From assembly GCA_964519835.1 (NCBI GenBank), contig CAZFLD010000008.1, positions 1 to 64,000 of the forward strand: 64,000 bases of DNA, in the 5' to 3' direction. The position numbers and the translations under genes are program-made. Positions 1-8,203 of the stretch are shown piece after piece. The stretch comes from CAZFLD01 sp964519835. GTDB taxonomy: Bacteria > Spirochaetota > Spirochaetia > DSM-27196 > CAZFLD01. The notes below the pieces were generated by a model that did no database searches, had not been told where the DNA came from, and worked only from the letters and a program-made list of their open reading frames with translations. Position 1 is the stretch's first letter, and each line of letters opens with the position of its first letter.

Positions 1-1
1 C

Positions 2-304
2 CCCGCACTGCCCGCCGCCGCGGCGTCGGCGCCTGTGGACTTCTCGATTCCTCCGGGCCCGGCGTGGGCCGACTTGGATGCGGCGCCGAACTGGGCTTAC
101 GCCACGTTTGTGGCGGCTGCCGACCGGGCACAAAGATACGCCAAAATCGAGCCGTGCGGCGCCGCAGTGATGGCTCTTCACCGCGCCGGCGTTCAGGGGC
201 TGATTTTTCTCGTCGATACTCTTACAGAGGACGGCACATGGTTTATAGACCGTTGGCGGCACCACAAGCTTCCCGAGTCACCTTCGCGCTACTTCTGCTC
301 GTAA
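2..304 (+). CDS. C-terminal part of an unknown protein (truncated by window start)
   Basis: An open frame enters from the left edge and stops at 302-304. About 100 residues are visible: an Ala/Pro-rich stretch, then a more globular part with aromatic residues (PNWAYATF, TWFIDRW). I do not recognise the family. It overlaps the next gene by 67 bases if that gene starts at 238. The frame has no stop back to the edge, which makes it the likely tail of a real upstream gene, but a chance open frame in GC-rich DNA cannot be excluded. Confidence 0.45.
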   Translation, partial: PALPAAAASAPVDFSIPPGPAWADLDAAPNWAYATFVAAADRAQRYAKIEPCGAAVMALHRAGVQGLIFLVDTLTEDGTWFIDRWRHHKLPESPSRYFCS

Positions 305-1290
305 TTGCGTGCAACGGCGCCGCGGCGGATGAGCCGGTGCCCCTTGTGGTCGTCGCCCGCGAGCTCGATTTAGTAGTGGAATGGGACAGCTTTCGAAACG
401 TCGCCACTCTGCGGCGTGGCCTACAGACGCTCAGCTTCAAAGTCGGTAACGATCTCTACGTCGATGGGCGCGGGATCGGCCATGTCGCGTCACCGGCATA
501 TCGCGCGGACGGCGCCGTCTATGTACCGTTCGAGTCCCTGAGCGTCATTCGCGACACGTTTAACCGCGGCCGTTCAACGGCACCGCGCATTCAGGCAATC
601 TTTATCGACCCAGGCCACGGCGGGAAAGATCCCGGCGCCGTTGGAGAATACGACGGCTTTACCATCTACGAGAAGGATGTTGTTCTCTCCGTCGGGCTCG
701 AGCTCGCAAGGCTCCTACGGGCTCGCTTCCCGGAAAAGGAAGTCCTGTTGTCCCGAGACGGAGACTATTTCCTCGATCTGGAAGAACGGACGGAGATCGC
801 CAACGATCTCAAGAACCGCATAGACGGAAACATCATCTACATCTCAATTCACGCAAACGCGGCCTTTAACACCGGCGCGGACGGCTTCGAGGTTTGGATA
901 CTCCCGTCGGACGTAGAAAGAAGTGTCCTCGAAGACGCGGAGGTGGCTGAGGCGGAAGAGTCCGTGCTTCCGATTCTCAACGTCATGCGGCAGGAAGAGT
1001 ACCTCATCGACAGCGAACTCTTGGGCCGATCAATCCTCGACAGTGTGGATCGCGAGTTGGCAGGTGCATCACCGAATCGTGGAATCCGCTATGAGTCGTG
1101 GGCCGTCGTCCGACACGCACGAATGGCCGCTGCCCTGGTGGAGGTCGGCTTTGTGACAAATCGCGAGGAAGCCGAACTTCTTACGGAGGAGACCTACTTG
1201 GCTCGGATTGGTCGTGGCATCTATAATGGCGTTTTGTCACACATTGAACGCTACGAAGGAGCCACGACCGGGGCATTTGCCTCCGACTAG
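238..1290 (+). CDS. N-acetylmuramoyl-L-alanine amidase (Amidase_3 family), probable lipoprotein
   Basis: This is a 350-residue zinc-dependent peptidoglycan amidase that cleaves the bond between MurNAc and the stem peptide. The start at 238 is chosen because AGAGGA lies about 7 bases upstream and because it gives an N-terminal hydrophobic segment ending in VIAC, a plausible lipobox. The catalytic domain begins near residue 120. It carries the zinc ligands H127 (in DPGHGG), E145 and H205 (in SIHAN), and the catalytic glutamate E302 (in VEVGF). Between lie about 90 residues with copper-amine-oxidase-N-like character, which I cannot assign firmly. An upstream in-frame ATG at 64 would bury the signal sequence and is less likely. 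The GerMN gene follows after 5 bases, so the two are probably co-transcribed and both act in the periplasm. Confidence 0.9.
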   Translation: MVYRPLAAPQASRVTFALLLLVIACNGAAADEPVPLVVVARELDLVVEWDSFRNVATLRRGLQTLSFKVGNDLYVDGRGIGHVASPAYRADGAVYVPFESLSVIRDTFNRGRSTAPRIQAIFIDPGHGGKDPGAVGEYDGFTIYEKDVVLSVGLELARLLRARFPEKEVLLSRDGDYFLDLEERTEIANDLKNRIDGNIIYISIHANAAFNTGADGFEVWILPSDVERSVLEDAEVAEAEESVLPILNVMRQEEYLIDSELLGRSILDSVDRELAGASPNRGIRYESWAVVRHARMAAALVEVGFVTNREEAELLTEETYLARIGRGIYNGVLSHIERYEGATTGAFASD

Positions 1291-1295
1291 ACCGC

Positions 1296-1781
1296 ATGCT
1301 TACCAAAGATCGCCAGTTTCAGATTGTCGTCGGATCGTTGTTATTGGCCGTGCTTGCCGTTTCCATTCTCTCGTTTGCCCTTGGCCCCGGCAGGTTTCGA
1401 ACCCGGGTGCTCTATTTTCCGCGCATCCTCGATCAACAGATACGCGGGGAGGAGCGCGTGGTTCCGCTTCGCGGAGGTCCACGCGCCGCCGAGGCGAACG
1501 CGGAACTACTCCTGGAAGAGATTATCTTAGGTCCCGCCGACCTGCTGTACGGAGCAATTTTGCCCGTGGATACCGAGCTGCGTGTTTTTATGCTACGGGA
1601 CGATCAGGTCTACATCGACTTTTCCGCAGCCGCCGTTACAAATCGCGCCAATCTCATCACGTCAATCGATCACGCATTCGATCTTATCGAACAAACACTG
1701 GTTTTCAACTTTCCGAGTATTGCCGACGTGCACATTACCATTGAAGGAAATATTCCAAACCATCCACACTACGAGTTTTAA
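1296..1781 (+). CDS. GerMN-domain membrane-anchored protein
   Basis: This 161-residue protein has one N-terminal transmembrane segment (about residues 9-30), followed by a GerMN-type domain. The hallmarks are the AEANAELLLEEIILGP stretch, a VYIDFS strand and the IDHAFDLIEQTLVFNFPSI region typical of GerM/LpqB-like domains. GerMN domains are found in spore germination proteins and in many non-spore-formers, often beside amidases, where they are thought to work in envelope or peptidoglycan remodelling. It sits 5 bases after the amidase gene, which supports a shared envelope role. Nothing in the window suggests sporulation. Confidence 0.75.
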   Translation: MLTKDRQFQIVVGSLLLAVLAVSILSFALGPGRFRTRVLYFPRILDQQIRGEERVVPLRGGPRAAEANAELLLEEIILGPADLLYGAILPVDTELRVFMLRDDQVYIDFSAAAVTNRANLITSIDHAFDLIEQTLVFNFPSIADVHITIEGNIPNHPHYEF

Positions 1782-1796
1782 CCCGGTCAAAAAACG

Positions 1797-1824
1797 TTGA
1801 CAAAGAGAATCCCCTTCGTATAAT
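1797..1824 (+). promoter_or_regulatory. Consensus sigma-70 promoter of flaA
   Basis: TTGACA at 1797-1802 and TATAAT at 1819-1824 are separated by 16 bases: both hexamers match the vegetative consensus perfectly. The start of flaA follows at 1873, so the expected leader is about 40 bases. No flagellar sigma-28 type site is seen here. Confidence 0.85.
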
Positions 1825-1872
1825 TTAGGTTCGGACACTCGAAATACCAGCTACTTGGCTAAGGAGCTCAGG

Positions 1873-2988
1873 ATGAAACGTCTTCTCTTAGTACTAATCG
1901 TGATGACCTTGGTGGTCGGTGTTGCGTTTACGCAGATTAACGGCCAGGGCAACAATCAGCCGGTCAAACTCATCGACTTCGCCGAGCTTATTGCAGACTT
2001 CCCCGCGGACGAACCGGTCAACCACGAGGCTACGCTCCTCGACTTCAGGACGGTAGCGGGTTCGAGTTTCAGCGTCGAGCAACTCGATGAGATGAAAACT
2101 TCGCTTTTTCTTCGGAACTGGGAGGTGGTCCTTGCATCGTCGTCCCAGTTTGTCGACACGGTCGGCAATTCCATGGTTATGCCGGCTCCGGTTAACCAGA
2201 ATGCCCGTCGCTACGCCGGTGAGACCGTTTTGGGCATTCGTGTTATGTTTCCAACCGAGCCCTACAACTCGTGGGCCCTTGTTCGACCCCCGTTCGAGAT
2301 TCCCGCCTATGCCGATCCTACTCGTCCCGTCGAGGAAACCGTTCAGAATAGCGCCGGTGAAGACGTTCAGGTTACCCGCCTCCAGGTGGTTTCCCGCGAT
2401 GAGCTTCCGGTTGAAGGCGTCGACGGCATGGAGCGCGGACTTGGAGACAAGTTTCTTGGCTACGGTGTTGTCAAAAACGTCGGTGTTTTGAAAAGCGTCC
2501 GTGTCAACGTAAACGGCCTCAATTTTCCTCACGGATTCAGCATTATCCTGAGGGACGAGAACAACGTCGATCACGAGATTTTTATGGGTTATCTCAACTT
2601 CGACGGCTGGCGAACCCTTCAGTGGGACAACCCAAACTACATCTCTGAAGTTCGTAACCGGGAGCTCCAGCGCTTTCCGCAGTATCCCAACCTGTCGCCG
2701 CTCCGCAAGCTTATCGGGCTTCGTGTCTATCGCGATGCAGCGATGGTCGGTGGCGACTTTGTGACCTACGTAAAGGACATCTACGTAACCTACGACCAGG
2801 CTGTTTTGGACTTGGACCGGGACATCGACGACGAAGCGGTGTGGGGCATTCTTACCGAGCGTGAGCAGGCGCGGCGCCAGGCTGAGCTTCGACGCCTTGG
2901 TGACCTGCAGGTGCTTCGCTATCTCGAGCGCCTCAAGATCTATCAGGACCCCGAAGAAGACGGTAATGGAACGGACGACAACGGTTAG
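1873..2988 (+). CDS. flaA: Flagellar filament outer-layer (sheath) protein FlaA
   Basis: This 371-residue exported protein is the sheath subunit that surrounds the FlaB core of spirochaetal periplasmic flagella. The start at 1873 is fixed by AAGGAG six bases upstream; a TTG at 1855 in the same frame lies before that ribosome binding site and is rejected. Residues 1-20 form a signal peptide (hydrophobic run, then AFTQ). Family features include the middle region with GVVKNVGVLKSVRVNVNG and the motif GWRTLQWDNPNY, followed by FVTYVKDIYVTYD. The C-terminus is charged and probably coiled (EREQARRQAELRRL). Placement directly ahead of cheA matches the conserved spirochaete flaA/tap1-che arrangement. 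A terminator lies between flaA and cheA. Confidence 0.92.
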   Translation: MKRLLLVLIVMTLVVGVAFTQINGQGNNQPVKLIDFAELIADFPADEPVNHEATLLDFRTVAGSSFSVEQLDEMKTSLFLRNWEVVLASSSQFVDTVGNSMVMPAPVNQNARRYAGETVLGIRVMFPTEPYNSWALVRPPFEIPAYADPTRPVEETVQNSAGEDVQVTRLQVVSRDELPVEGVDGMERGLGDKFLGYGVVKNVGVLKSVRVNVNGLNFPHGFSIILRDENNVDHEIFMGYLNFDGWRTLQWDNPNYISEVRNRELQRFPQYPNLSPLRKLIGLRVYRDAAMVGGDFVTYVKDIYVTYDQAVLDLDRDIDDEAVWGILTEREQARRQAELRRLGDLQVLRYLERLKIYQDPEEDGNGTDDNG

Positions 2989-3014
2989 TTCCAAATAACG
3001 TCCTATAGGATTAC

Positions 3015-3045
3015 AGGCTGCCTCATTGACGGGGCAGCCTTTTTT
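3015..3045 (+). terminator. Rho-independent terminator after flaA
   Basis: A GGCTGCC / GGCAGCC stem of at least 7 base pairs encloses a loop of about 10 bases and is followed by six T. It lies 27 bases after the flaA stop and 20 bases before cheA. It probably lets flaA be made in excess over the che genes by partial readthrough, or cheA has its own unseen promoter. Confidence 0.85.
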
Positions 3046-3064
3046 GTATGACACTTGGGCAACT

Positions 3065-5491
3065 ATGAGCGACTATCTGGACCCCGCAAATGAAGAGCTC
3101 TTAAAGGACTACTTTTCCGAGGCAGACCTGCAAGTAGATGCGCTCGAGCAAAACATTCTTGTCCTCGAGAACGAACCGACAAATCTCGATGCAATAAACG
3201 AAATCTTTCGGGCGGCTCACACGCTGAAAGGCGCGTCCGCGACGGTGCAAATGGACGAGCTTACCGGCTTCACGCACCTCATTGAGGATGTCTTCGACGA
3301 AATACGCAGCGGAAAAGTCACGCCCGATAGTGAGCTCATAGACGTCTTCCTGTCCGCCCTCGACACAATTAAAGAAATGCTTGCCGCCCGCAAACAGGGC
3401 TCGGCATACTCCGGCGATATTTCGCACTTACAACGCAGCCTGGCCGCCCAGATTGGCCGTGAAACGTCGGCACAAGAACCTTACGCGCAATCACAAGCGG
3501 AACCGGAAGCGGCAAACAAGGAAATCGGCCCGAAGGAAGGGGCGGCGGAAACCGGCCTTTCTGAGTACGACGAGTTGGAGCTTGGTGAAGCCGCCGACGG
3601 CAACCCGTTGTTCCGGGTAGTCGTCCGCTTTGACGAATCCAATCCAATGAACACGGTTGGTGGTATCCAAGTGTTCGCCGCGTTAAAGGCGGTCGGCACG
3701 GTACTAAAGACAATTCCCGACTTCGATGATCTCTACGAAGACGTTTTCCATCCCGAAGTTGTCTACTTCGTAGCCGGAGACCTTGATCCGTCTCGGCTCC
3801 AAAGCTCCGTGGAAATCTCCGATGTAACGCTCGGGGCCACTGTGGAGCCGGTTGAGCTTGTTCATGAACAGCCTCGGGGTCGGGCAACGATACAAGACGA
3901 GCCGGCACGGCAATTGTCGCCCGTGAGTAGCGCAAAAGCGGCGCCCGCCGCTGCAGCCCCTCCCGCGACAAAGGCACCGGCAGCCGATAGTACGCCCGCC
4001 GGCGAACAGGCCGCTCCCGCCCACGAGGAACTGCACGCAACACCACCGCCCGCCGACGAGAAGGCGCCGGTCGAACACCGAGAAGAGAAGCACTCTGTAG
4101 GTTCCGTACTGCGTGTTGATAGCAGGAGAATCGACGACCTGCTCAATCTGGTGAGCGAGACGGTAATCAACAAGGCCGGCTTTAATCAGGTTACCAACCA
4201 GTTCGCCGAGGCGCTCACACTCCTCCAATCGGCGGAGAACGATTATAGGGAGACACTTCGCGCCCTCTTTGACTCATTGCCCGAGTACCTGGAGAAGATC
4301 CAGGCCGGTGCGTCCATCAAAGAGGTCAGGCGAGAGATTTCGACCCGCTTTGGTAAGATGTACAGCATCTTCGACGGCTTCGAGGGTGTACTAAAAAACG
4401 GGATCGCCAAGTTCAGGAACACGGCCCAGAACCTCGGTCGTATTACAAGCGAGCTCCAGGAAGGCGTCATGCGCATTCGGATGGTGCCGATAAAGCAGAT
4501 ATTCTCGCGGTTTCCGCGCCTGGTCCGGGATCTTTCGCGGTCGCTAAAGCGCAAAGTAACGCTGGAAATCGAGGGCGAGGACACGGAGCTTGACAAATCC
4601 GTAATCGAGGATCTTCTCGACCCGCTGATTCACTGCGTCCGGAACTCGATGGATCACGGAATCGAAGCCCCGGCGGAGCGTGCCGAAAACGGAAAACCCG
4701 AAGAGGGAACAGTTCGACTCAAGGCCGGCAACGAGGGGAACATGATCCTCATCGAGATATCAGACGACGGTCACGGCATCGATGTCGATTCGATCCGTAC
4801 CAAGGCTGTGGAGCGTGGGGTGATTCATCCTAGTAAGGCGCTTTCGGACGTGGAGGCGTTTAACCTGATTTTTGACGCCGGATTTTCCACGGCAAAAAAG
4901 GTTACAGATATCTCCGGTCGTGGCGTCGGCCTGGATGTGGTCAAACGCCAGATCGAAAAGCTCAACGGTACCGTGTCCGTGTGGTCGGAGCGTGGCATCG
5001 GTACAACGTTTACTATCAAAATTCCACTCACGTTGGCGATCATCCAAGGGCTTCTTGTCAAGGTAGGCGAGGAAACCTACGCCATCCCGATCACTTCGGT
5101 GCTCGACAGCCATAGAATCAAGCCCTCCGAGATCAAAATGATCGACAACTACGAAGTCTTTAATGTGCGCGAAGACGTAGTGTCTCTCTTGCGCCTGAAT
5201 AGGCTGTTCAAGATTCCGGGTGACGAGGCGCGAGATTACTATTTTGTCGTTATCGTAGGAAGTGGCGACAAAAAGATGGGCTTGATTGTGGACCAGTTAA
5301 TCGGAGAGGAAGATGTGGTTATCAAGCCGTTGCGGGACCACTATACTAACGCTCCCGGCATAGCAGGAGCAAACATCACGGGTGACGGCTCAGTTTCATT
5401 GATTATCGACGTTAGTCAGCTGTTGGAGCTTGGTCTCCAGCGAGAGATGGAGCTTCGAAAACAACGTGAAACTACAATTCGGCCCAAATAG
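3065..5491 (+). CDS. cheA: Chemotaxis histidine kinase CheA, with an extended P3 region
   Basis: CheA (808 residues) phosphorylates CheY in response to chemoreceptors. The HPt domain holds the phospho-acceptor H52 (AAHTLKGA). A P2-like region spans about 180-290, then comes an Ala/Pro-rich linker. The ATPase domain has the N box at about 523-531 (HCVRNSMDHG), the G1 box at 567 (DDGHG) and the G2 box near 618 (GRGVGLD). A CheW-like P5 domain ends the protein. The dimerisation (P3) region between RVDSRRIDDLLNLVSETV and LQEGVMRIRMVPI is clearly longer than in classical CheA, by several predicted helices. This resembles the atypical P3 described for treponemal CheA. The start at 3065 (MSDYLDP) is preferred over a TTG at 3026 that lies inside the terminator; no strong ribosome binding site is visible. 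Confidence 0.95.
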   Translation: MSDYLDPANEELLKDYFSEADLQVDALEQNILVLENEPTNLDAINEIFRAAHTLKGASATVQMDELTGFTHLIEDVFDEIRSGKVTPDSELIDVFLSALDTIKEMLAARKQGSAYSGDISHLQRSLAAQIGRETSAQEPYAQSQAEPEAANKEIGPKEGAAETGLSEYDELELGEAADGNPLFRVVVRFDESNPMNTVGGIQVFAALKAVGTVLKTIPDFDDLYEDVFHPEVVYFVAGDLDPSRLQSSVEISDVTLGATVEPVELVHEQPRGRATIQDEPARQLSPVSSAKAAPAAAAPPATKAPAADSTPAGEQAAPAHEELHATPPPADEKAPVEHREEKHSVGSVLRVDSRRIDDLLNLVSETVINKAGFNQVTNQFAEALTLLQSAENDYRETLRALFDSLPEYLEKIQAGASIKEVRREISTRFGKMYSIFDGFEGVLKNGIAKFRNTAQNLGRITSELQEGVMRIRMVPIKQIFSRFPRLVRDLSRSLKRKVTLEIEGEDTELDKSVIEDLLDPLIHCVRNSMDHGIEAPAERAENGKPEEGTVRLKAGNEGNMILIEISDDGHGIDVDSIRTKAVERGVIHPSKALSDVEAFNLIFDAGFSTAKKVTDISGRGVGLDVVKRQIEKLNGTVSVWSERGIGTTFTIKIPLTLAIIQGLLVKVGEETYAIPITSVLDSHRIKPSEIKMIDNYEVFNVREDVVSLLRLNRLFKIPGDEARDYYFVVIVGSGDKKMGLIVDQLIGEEDVVIKPLRDHYTNAPGIAGANITGDGSVSLIIDVSQLLELGLQREMELRKQRETTIRPK

Positions 5492-5511
5492 ATCAAGATA
5501 GGCAAGGAACA

Positions 5512-6903
5512 ATGTCGACAGTTGATGAGGCAAAAACATCGGTCGGTGGCCGCGGCGGCCGGGTGCAGAGAGGAATTAACGCGGGCCTCGGCTCCGAGCA
5601 GACGGAACGGGTCGACGTGGTCGACTTCAAGATGGTGACTTTCTCTCTTGGCGGGAAGGACTACGGCATCGACATCATGAAGGTGAAGGAGATTGCGAAG
5701 TTTACAAGCTTCACCTACGTTCCCAACACGCCGAGTTTTGTCTCCGGCGTGTACAATTTGCGGGGCGATATCATATCGATTCTGGATTTGCGAAAGATGT
5801 TTCACCTTCCCATTCCGGATCAAAAAAAAGAGGTGCAGGATGGTCTGATTCTTCGCCTCGATCAGAATCTGATCGGCATCATCGTGGACTCAATCGACAA
5901 AGTGGTTGGAATATCATCAAAGACAATCCAACCGCCTCACCCTATCTTTGGTGACATCAATATCAAGTTCATAAGCGGCGTGGTAGAAAACGACGGCCGC
6001 CTTTACATTATCCTCGATACCGAGCGCATCTTTGGCAAAGAATCACACGCCGAACCGGAATCCGGACGTGGCGAGTCCGTAGACATGGAGGCACCCGCGC
6101 CCGCGGCGGGCCAGGAGCCTGCCGCAGCAGTCGTGTCCGGCCAGGGAGCCGATCGGGACGTCGGTCCGGCCTCGACAAATCTCCACTTTATCTACGACAC
6201 CCTCGCAACGTTTGCCGACTTCCACGCCTCGCCTATAAACGAACGCTGGGTAGCCGATCGTTTCCAGGACTGGCAGGCATCTCGCGGTGCCGCAAATTCG
6301 CAGATTACTCAGAAATCGGACGCGGACGAGTTTCTCTCCCCCTTTTATTCGCCGTTTACCGGCCGATTCTGGAGTGATGAGTACGCCGCCCGCATTACGG
6401 AGGTTCTTCCCACCGTCGAGGGCCCCTTGCTTAACGTCCTGAACCCCGGATGCGGGAAAGGATACGAGACCTACAGTCTGGCCGCACTCCTTCAGAAGAC
6501 GTACCCCGACAAACGGATTCGCATTTGGGCCGAAGACAAAGACCTGCTTGCAATATCAAATGCCCCAAACCTGGTCTTCTCGGCCGAACAGATTCCATCA
6601 TACCTCGAACCCTATGTCGTGGAAGGCAAAAACGGCACATCTGTTAAGCAGGACGTCAAAGAGCAGATTCTCTTTGAGTATCACGATGTAGTAAACGGCA
6701 CGAACTCACCGGATGTAGACATCGTGGTCGCCCGTGACATCCTGTCGTTTTTGACCGTAGAAAATCAGGAGCGTATGTTGGCCGAGATCACGGAAAAACT
6801 AAAAAGCGGTGGTATTGTTATCGTCGGCCACAACGAGTCGTTGAACACGGATCGGTGGCTGCCAATCGAATCCGCGTCACTAAGTGCGTACAAAAAAGCA
6901 TAG
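5512..6903 (+). CDS. cheW: CheW fused to a CheR-like methyltransferase-fold domain
   Basis: This 463-residue two-domain protein couples receptors to CheA. Residues about 38-180 form a CheW domain (VTFSLGGKDYGIDIMKVKEI, PSFVSGVYNLRGDIISILDL). After a linker rich in Ala/Pro/Gly, residues about 225-463 resemble the SAM-binding fold of CheR. Motif I is kept as GCGKGYETYSL (C314), and the late segment LKSGGIVIVGHNESL matches the end of CheR. The CheR motif RN-V/L-IYF has become ARDILSF (D409), so methyl transfer may be lost and the domain may serve structure or SAM sensing. AAGGAA sits at 5504-5509, which fixes the start. Fusions of this kind are known in treponemes. It lies 20 bases after cheA and is clearly in the che operon. 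Confidence 0.9.
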   Translation: MSTVDEAKTSVGGRGGRVQRGINAGLGSEQTERVDVVDFKMVTFSLGGKDYGIDIMKVKEIAKFTSFTYVPNTPSFVSGVYNLRGDIISILDLRKMFHLPIPDQKKEVQDGLILRLDQNLIGIIVDSIDKVVGISSKTIQPPHPIFGDINIKFISGVVENDGRLYIILDTERIFGKESHAEPESGRGESVDMEAPAPAAGQEPAAAVVSGQGADRDVGPASTNLHFIYDTLATFADFHASPINERWVADRFQDWQASRGAANSQITQKSDADEFLSPFYSPFTGRFWSDEYAARITEVLPTVEGPLLNVLNPGCGKGYETYSLAALLQKTYPDKRIRIWAEDKDLLAISNAPNLVFSAEQIPSYLEPYVVEGKNGTSVKQDVKEQILFEYHDVVNGTNSPDVDIVVARDILSFLTVENQERMLAEITEKLKSGGIVIVGHNESLNTDRWLPIESASLSAYKKA

Positions 6904-6945
6904 CTGCTGCTTATAAAAACAAATCGACCGAAGGAGTCTGGTCTA

Positions 6946-7428
6946 ATGAGAGTTGAGTACATCAATCCATTTGTCGAGTCCGCATTTAGTGTACTCAAGG
7001 AAGTACTACAAACCGATATTCAAAGGGGTGAGTTGTACCTCAAGTCGACATCAATGCCGGTATTAGGCGTGGCCGCAATCATCGGACTTGCCGGCGACGT
7101 TGAGGGTCGGGTGCTGTTCGACATGAGCAAGACAACCGCCATCGGAGTTGCGTCGGCCATGCTTCAATCTATGGAAATGGAACCGATCGATACTCTAAAC
7201 GATATGGGCAAGGCAACGATTACCGAGCTTGCGAACATGATTACCGGTCAAGCGGTAACCAAGCTCCATAACCTCGGCTTCAAGTTCGATCTCACGCCGC
7301 CTGCGATCTTTACCGGTGACAATATGGAAATCTCCGATTCCGGATTAAAGGTCGAGGCGCTGATCGTCCCAATGGAAATGCCGCAGGGCAAGATCGAAAT
7401 CAATGTGGCCGTACGGGAGCGTGCGTAG
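6946..7428 (+). CDS. cheX: CheY-P phosphatase CheX
   Basis: CheX (160 residues) removes phosphate from CheY-P and is the main phosphatase of spirochaete chemotaxis. The conserved catalytic pair of the family is present as E94 and N97 in TELANMITGQ. Other family features are the N-terminal INPFVESAFSVL and the central GLAGDVEGRVLF strand pair. AAGGAG is present shortly upstream of the ATG. CheY follows after two bases, which places substrate and enzyme under one transcript. Confidence 0.95.
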   Translation: MRVEYINPFVESAFSVLKEVLQTDIQRGELYLKSTSMPVLGVAAIIGLAGDVEGRVLFDMSKTTAIGVASAMLQSMEMEPIDTLNDMGKATITELANMITGQAVTKLHNLGFKFDLTPPAIFTGDNMEISDSGLKVEALIVPMEMPQGKIEINVAVRERA

Positions 7429-7430
7429 GC

Positions 7431-7868
7431 ATGAAGACAAAGCAGGATTTTCCAAGTATCAACGAACGAGATGCGCAGGGCTTGAGTCCCGAGGGCAAAC
7501 CGTACCGAGTCCTGGTTGTTGACGACTCCATGTTCGTAACAAAACAGATAAGCCAGATTCTGACCTCCGAAGGTTTTGATGTCGTGGCAACAGCGGCGGA
7601 CGGCGTGGAAGCCGTAGAGAAGTACAAGGAACTCCACCCAAACGTGGATCTTGTGACAATGGACATTACCATGCCGAACATGGACGGCGTCGCGGCCCTC
7701 GAAAAGATCATCGAGTTCGACAAAGAAGCAAAAGTCGTCATGATCAGCGCCCTTGGCAAGCAGGATTTGGTCAAGAAGTCCTTGCTGATGGGGGCCAAAA
7801 ACTATATAGTTAAGCCTCTCGATAGGAAAAAGGTGTTGGAGAGAATCCTAATGTCTCTCGGCAGATAG
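7431..7868 (+). CDS. cheY: Chemotaxis response regulator CheY
   Basis: CheY (145 residues) is a single receiver domain that, when phosphorylated by CheA, acts on the flagellar switch. The acidic pair is D31-D32 (VVDDSMF), the phospho-acceptor D78 (MDITMPNMDG), the switch serine S106 (MISALG) and the lysine K128 (IVKPL). About 24 residues precede the receiver fold, which is longer than the minimal CheY. The stop codon ends at 7868 and the tRNA begins at the next base. Confidence 0.95.
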   Translation: MKTKQDFPSINERDAQGLSPEGKPYRVLVVDDSMFVTKQISQILTSEGFDVVATAADGVEAVEKYKELHPNVDLVTMDITMPNMDGVAALEKIIEFDKEAKVVMISALGKQDLVKKSLLMGAKNYIVKPLDRKKVLERILMSLGR

Positions 7869-7942
7869 GGGCGGTTAGCTCAGCTGGTTAGAGTACATGC
7901 TTGACATGCATGGGGTCGGTGGTTCGAGTCCACTACCGCCCA
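7869..7942 (+). tRNA. tRNA-Val (anticodon GAC)
   Basis: A full cloverleaf can be folded by eye. The acceptor stem is GGGCGGT / ACCGCCC, with a D arm GCTC / GAGT and an anticodon stem CATGC / GCATG. The loop TTGACAT carries the anticodon GAC at 7903-7905, and the T arm contains TTCGAGT. The discriminator base is A7942; CCA is not encoded. There is no gap from the cheY stop, and no promoter is seen between them, so the tRNA is probably processed out of the che transcript. A terminator follows. Confidence 0.95.
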
Positions 7943-7994
7943 AATTAGTCCCTACAGGACAAAGATTAATGGCCCGGACATCCCGGGTCTGAAA

Positions 7995-8020
7995 GCCCGC
8001 TTTTGGTGCGGGCCTTTTTT
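7995..8020 (+). terminator. Rho-independent terminator after tRNA-Val
   Basis: A GCCCGC / GCGGGC stem with a 7-base loop is followed by C and six T. It ends the che-tRNA transcription unit. Confidence 0.85.
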
Positions 8021-8168
8021 GTGACTTGCCGTCGCCTGCTTTGGAAGCCTCTCGCTACCGTGGAATCCTGTCGCTTCCCATCTCCTCGAGGCGCGACCAT
8101 TACGTGGCCCCGTCGGAAACGTCGGAACACGGCGGCTCTTGTCACGCACAGGAACCTCCAAATTTCGA

Positions 8169-8197
8169 TTGTCCGCCCGGGCGGGCCAAGGTACTAT
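8169..8197 (+). promoter_or_regulatory. Possible promoter giving a leaderless mRNA
   Basis: TTGTCC (8169-8174) and TACTAT (8192-8197) are spaced by 17 bases, each matching consensus at four of six positions. The ATG of the next small gene begins seven bases after the -10 box, where transcription would be expected to start. Confidence 0.4.
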
Positions 8198-8203
8198 TAT
8201 TGT

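Noticed and set aside
1894..3054. A 386-codon open frame on the minus strand opposite flaA
   Set aside because: It mirrors flaA codon structure, has no ribosome site and no family features; flaA has clear domains, a promoter and a terminator.
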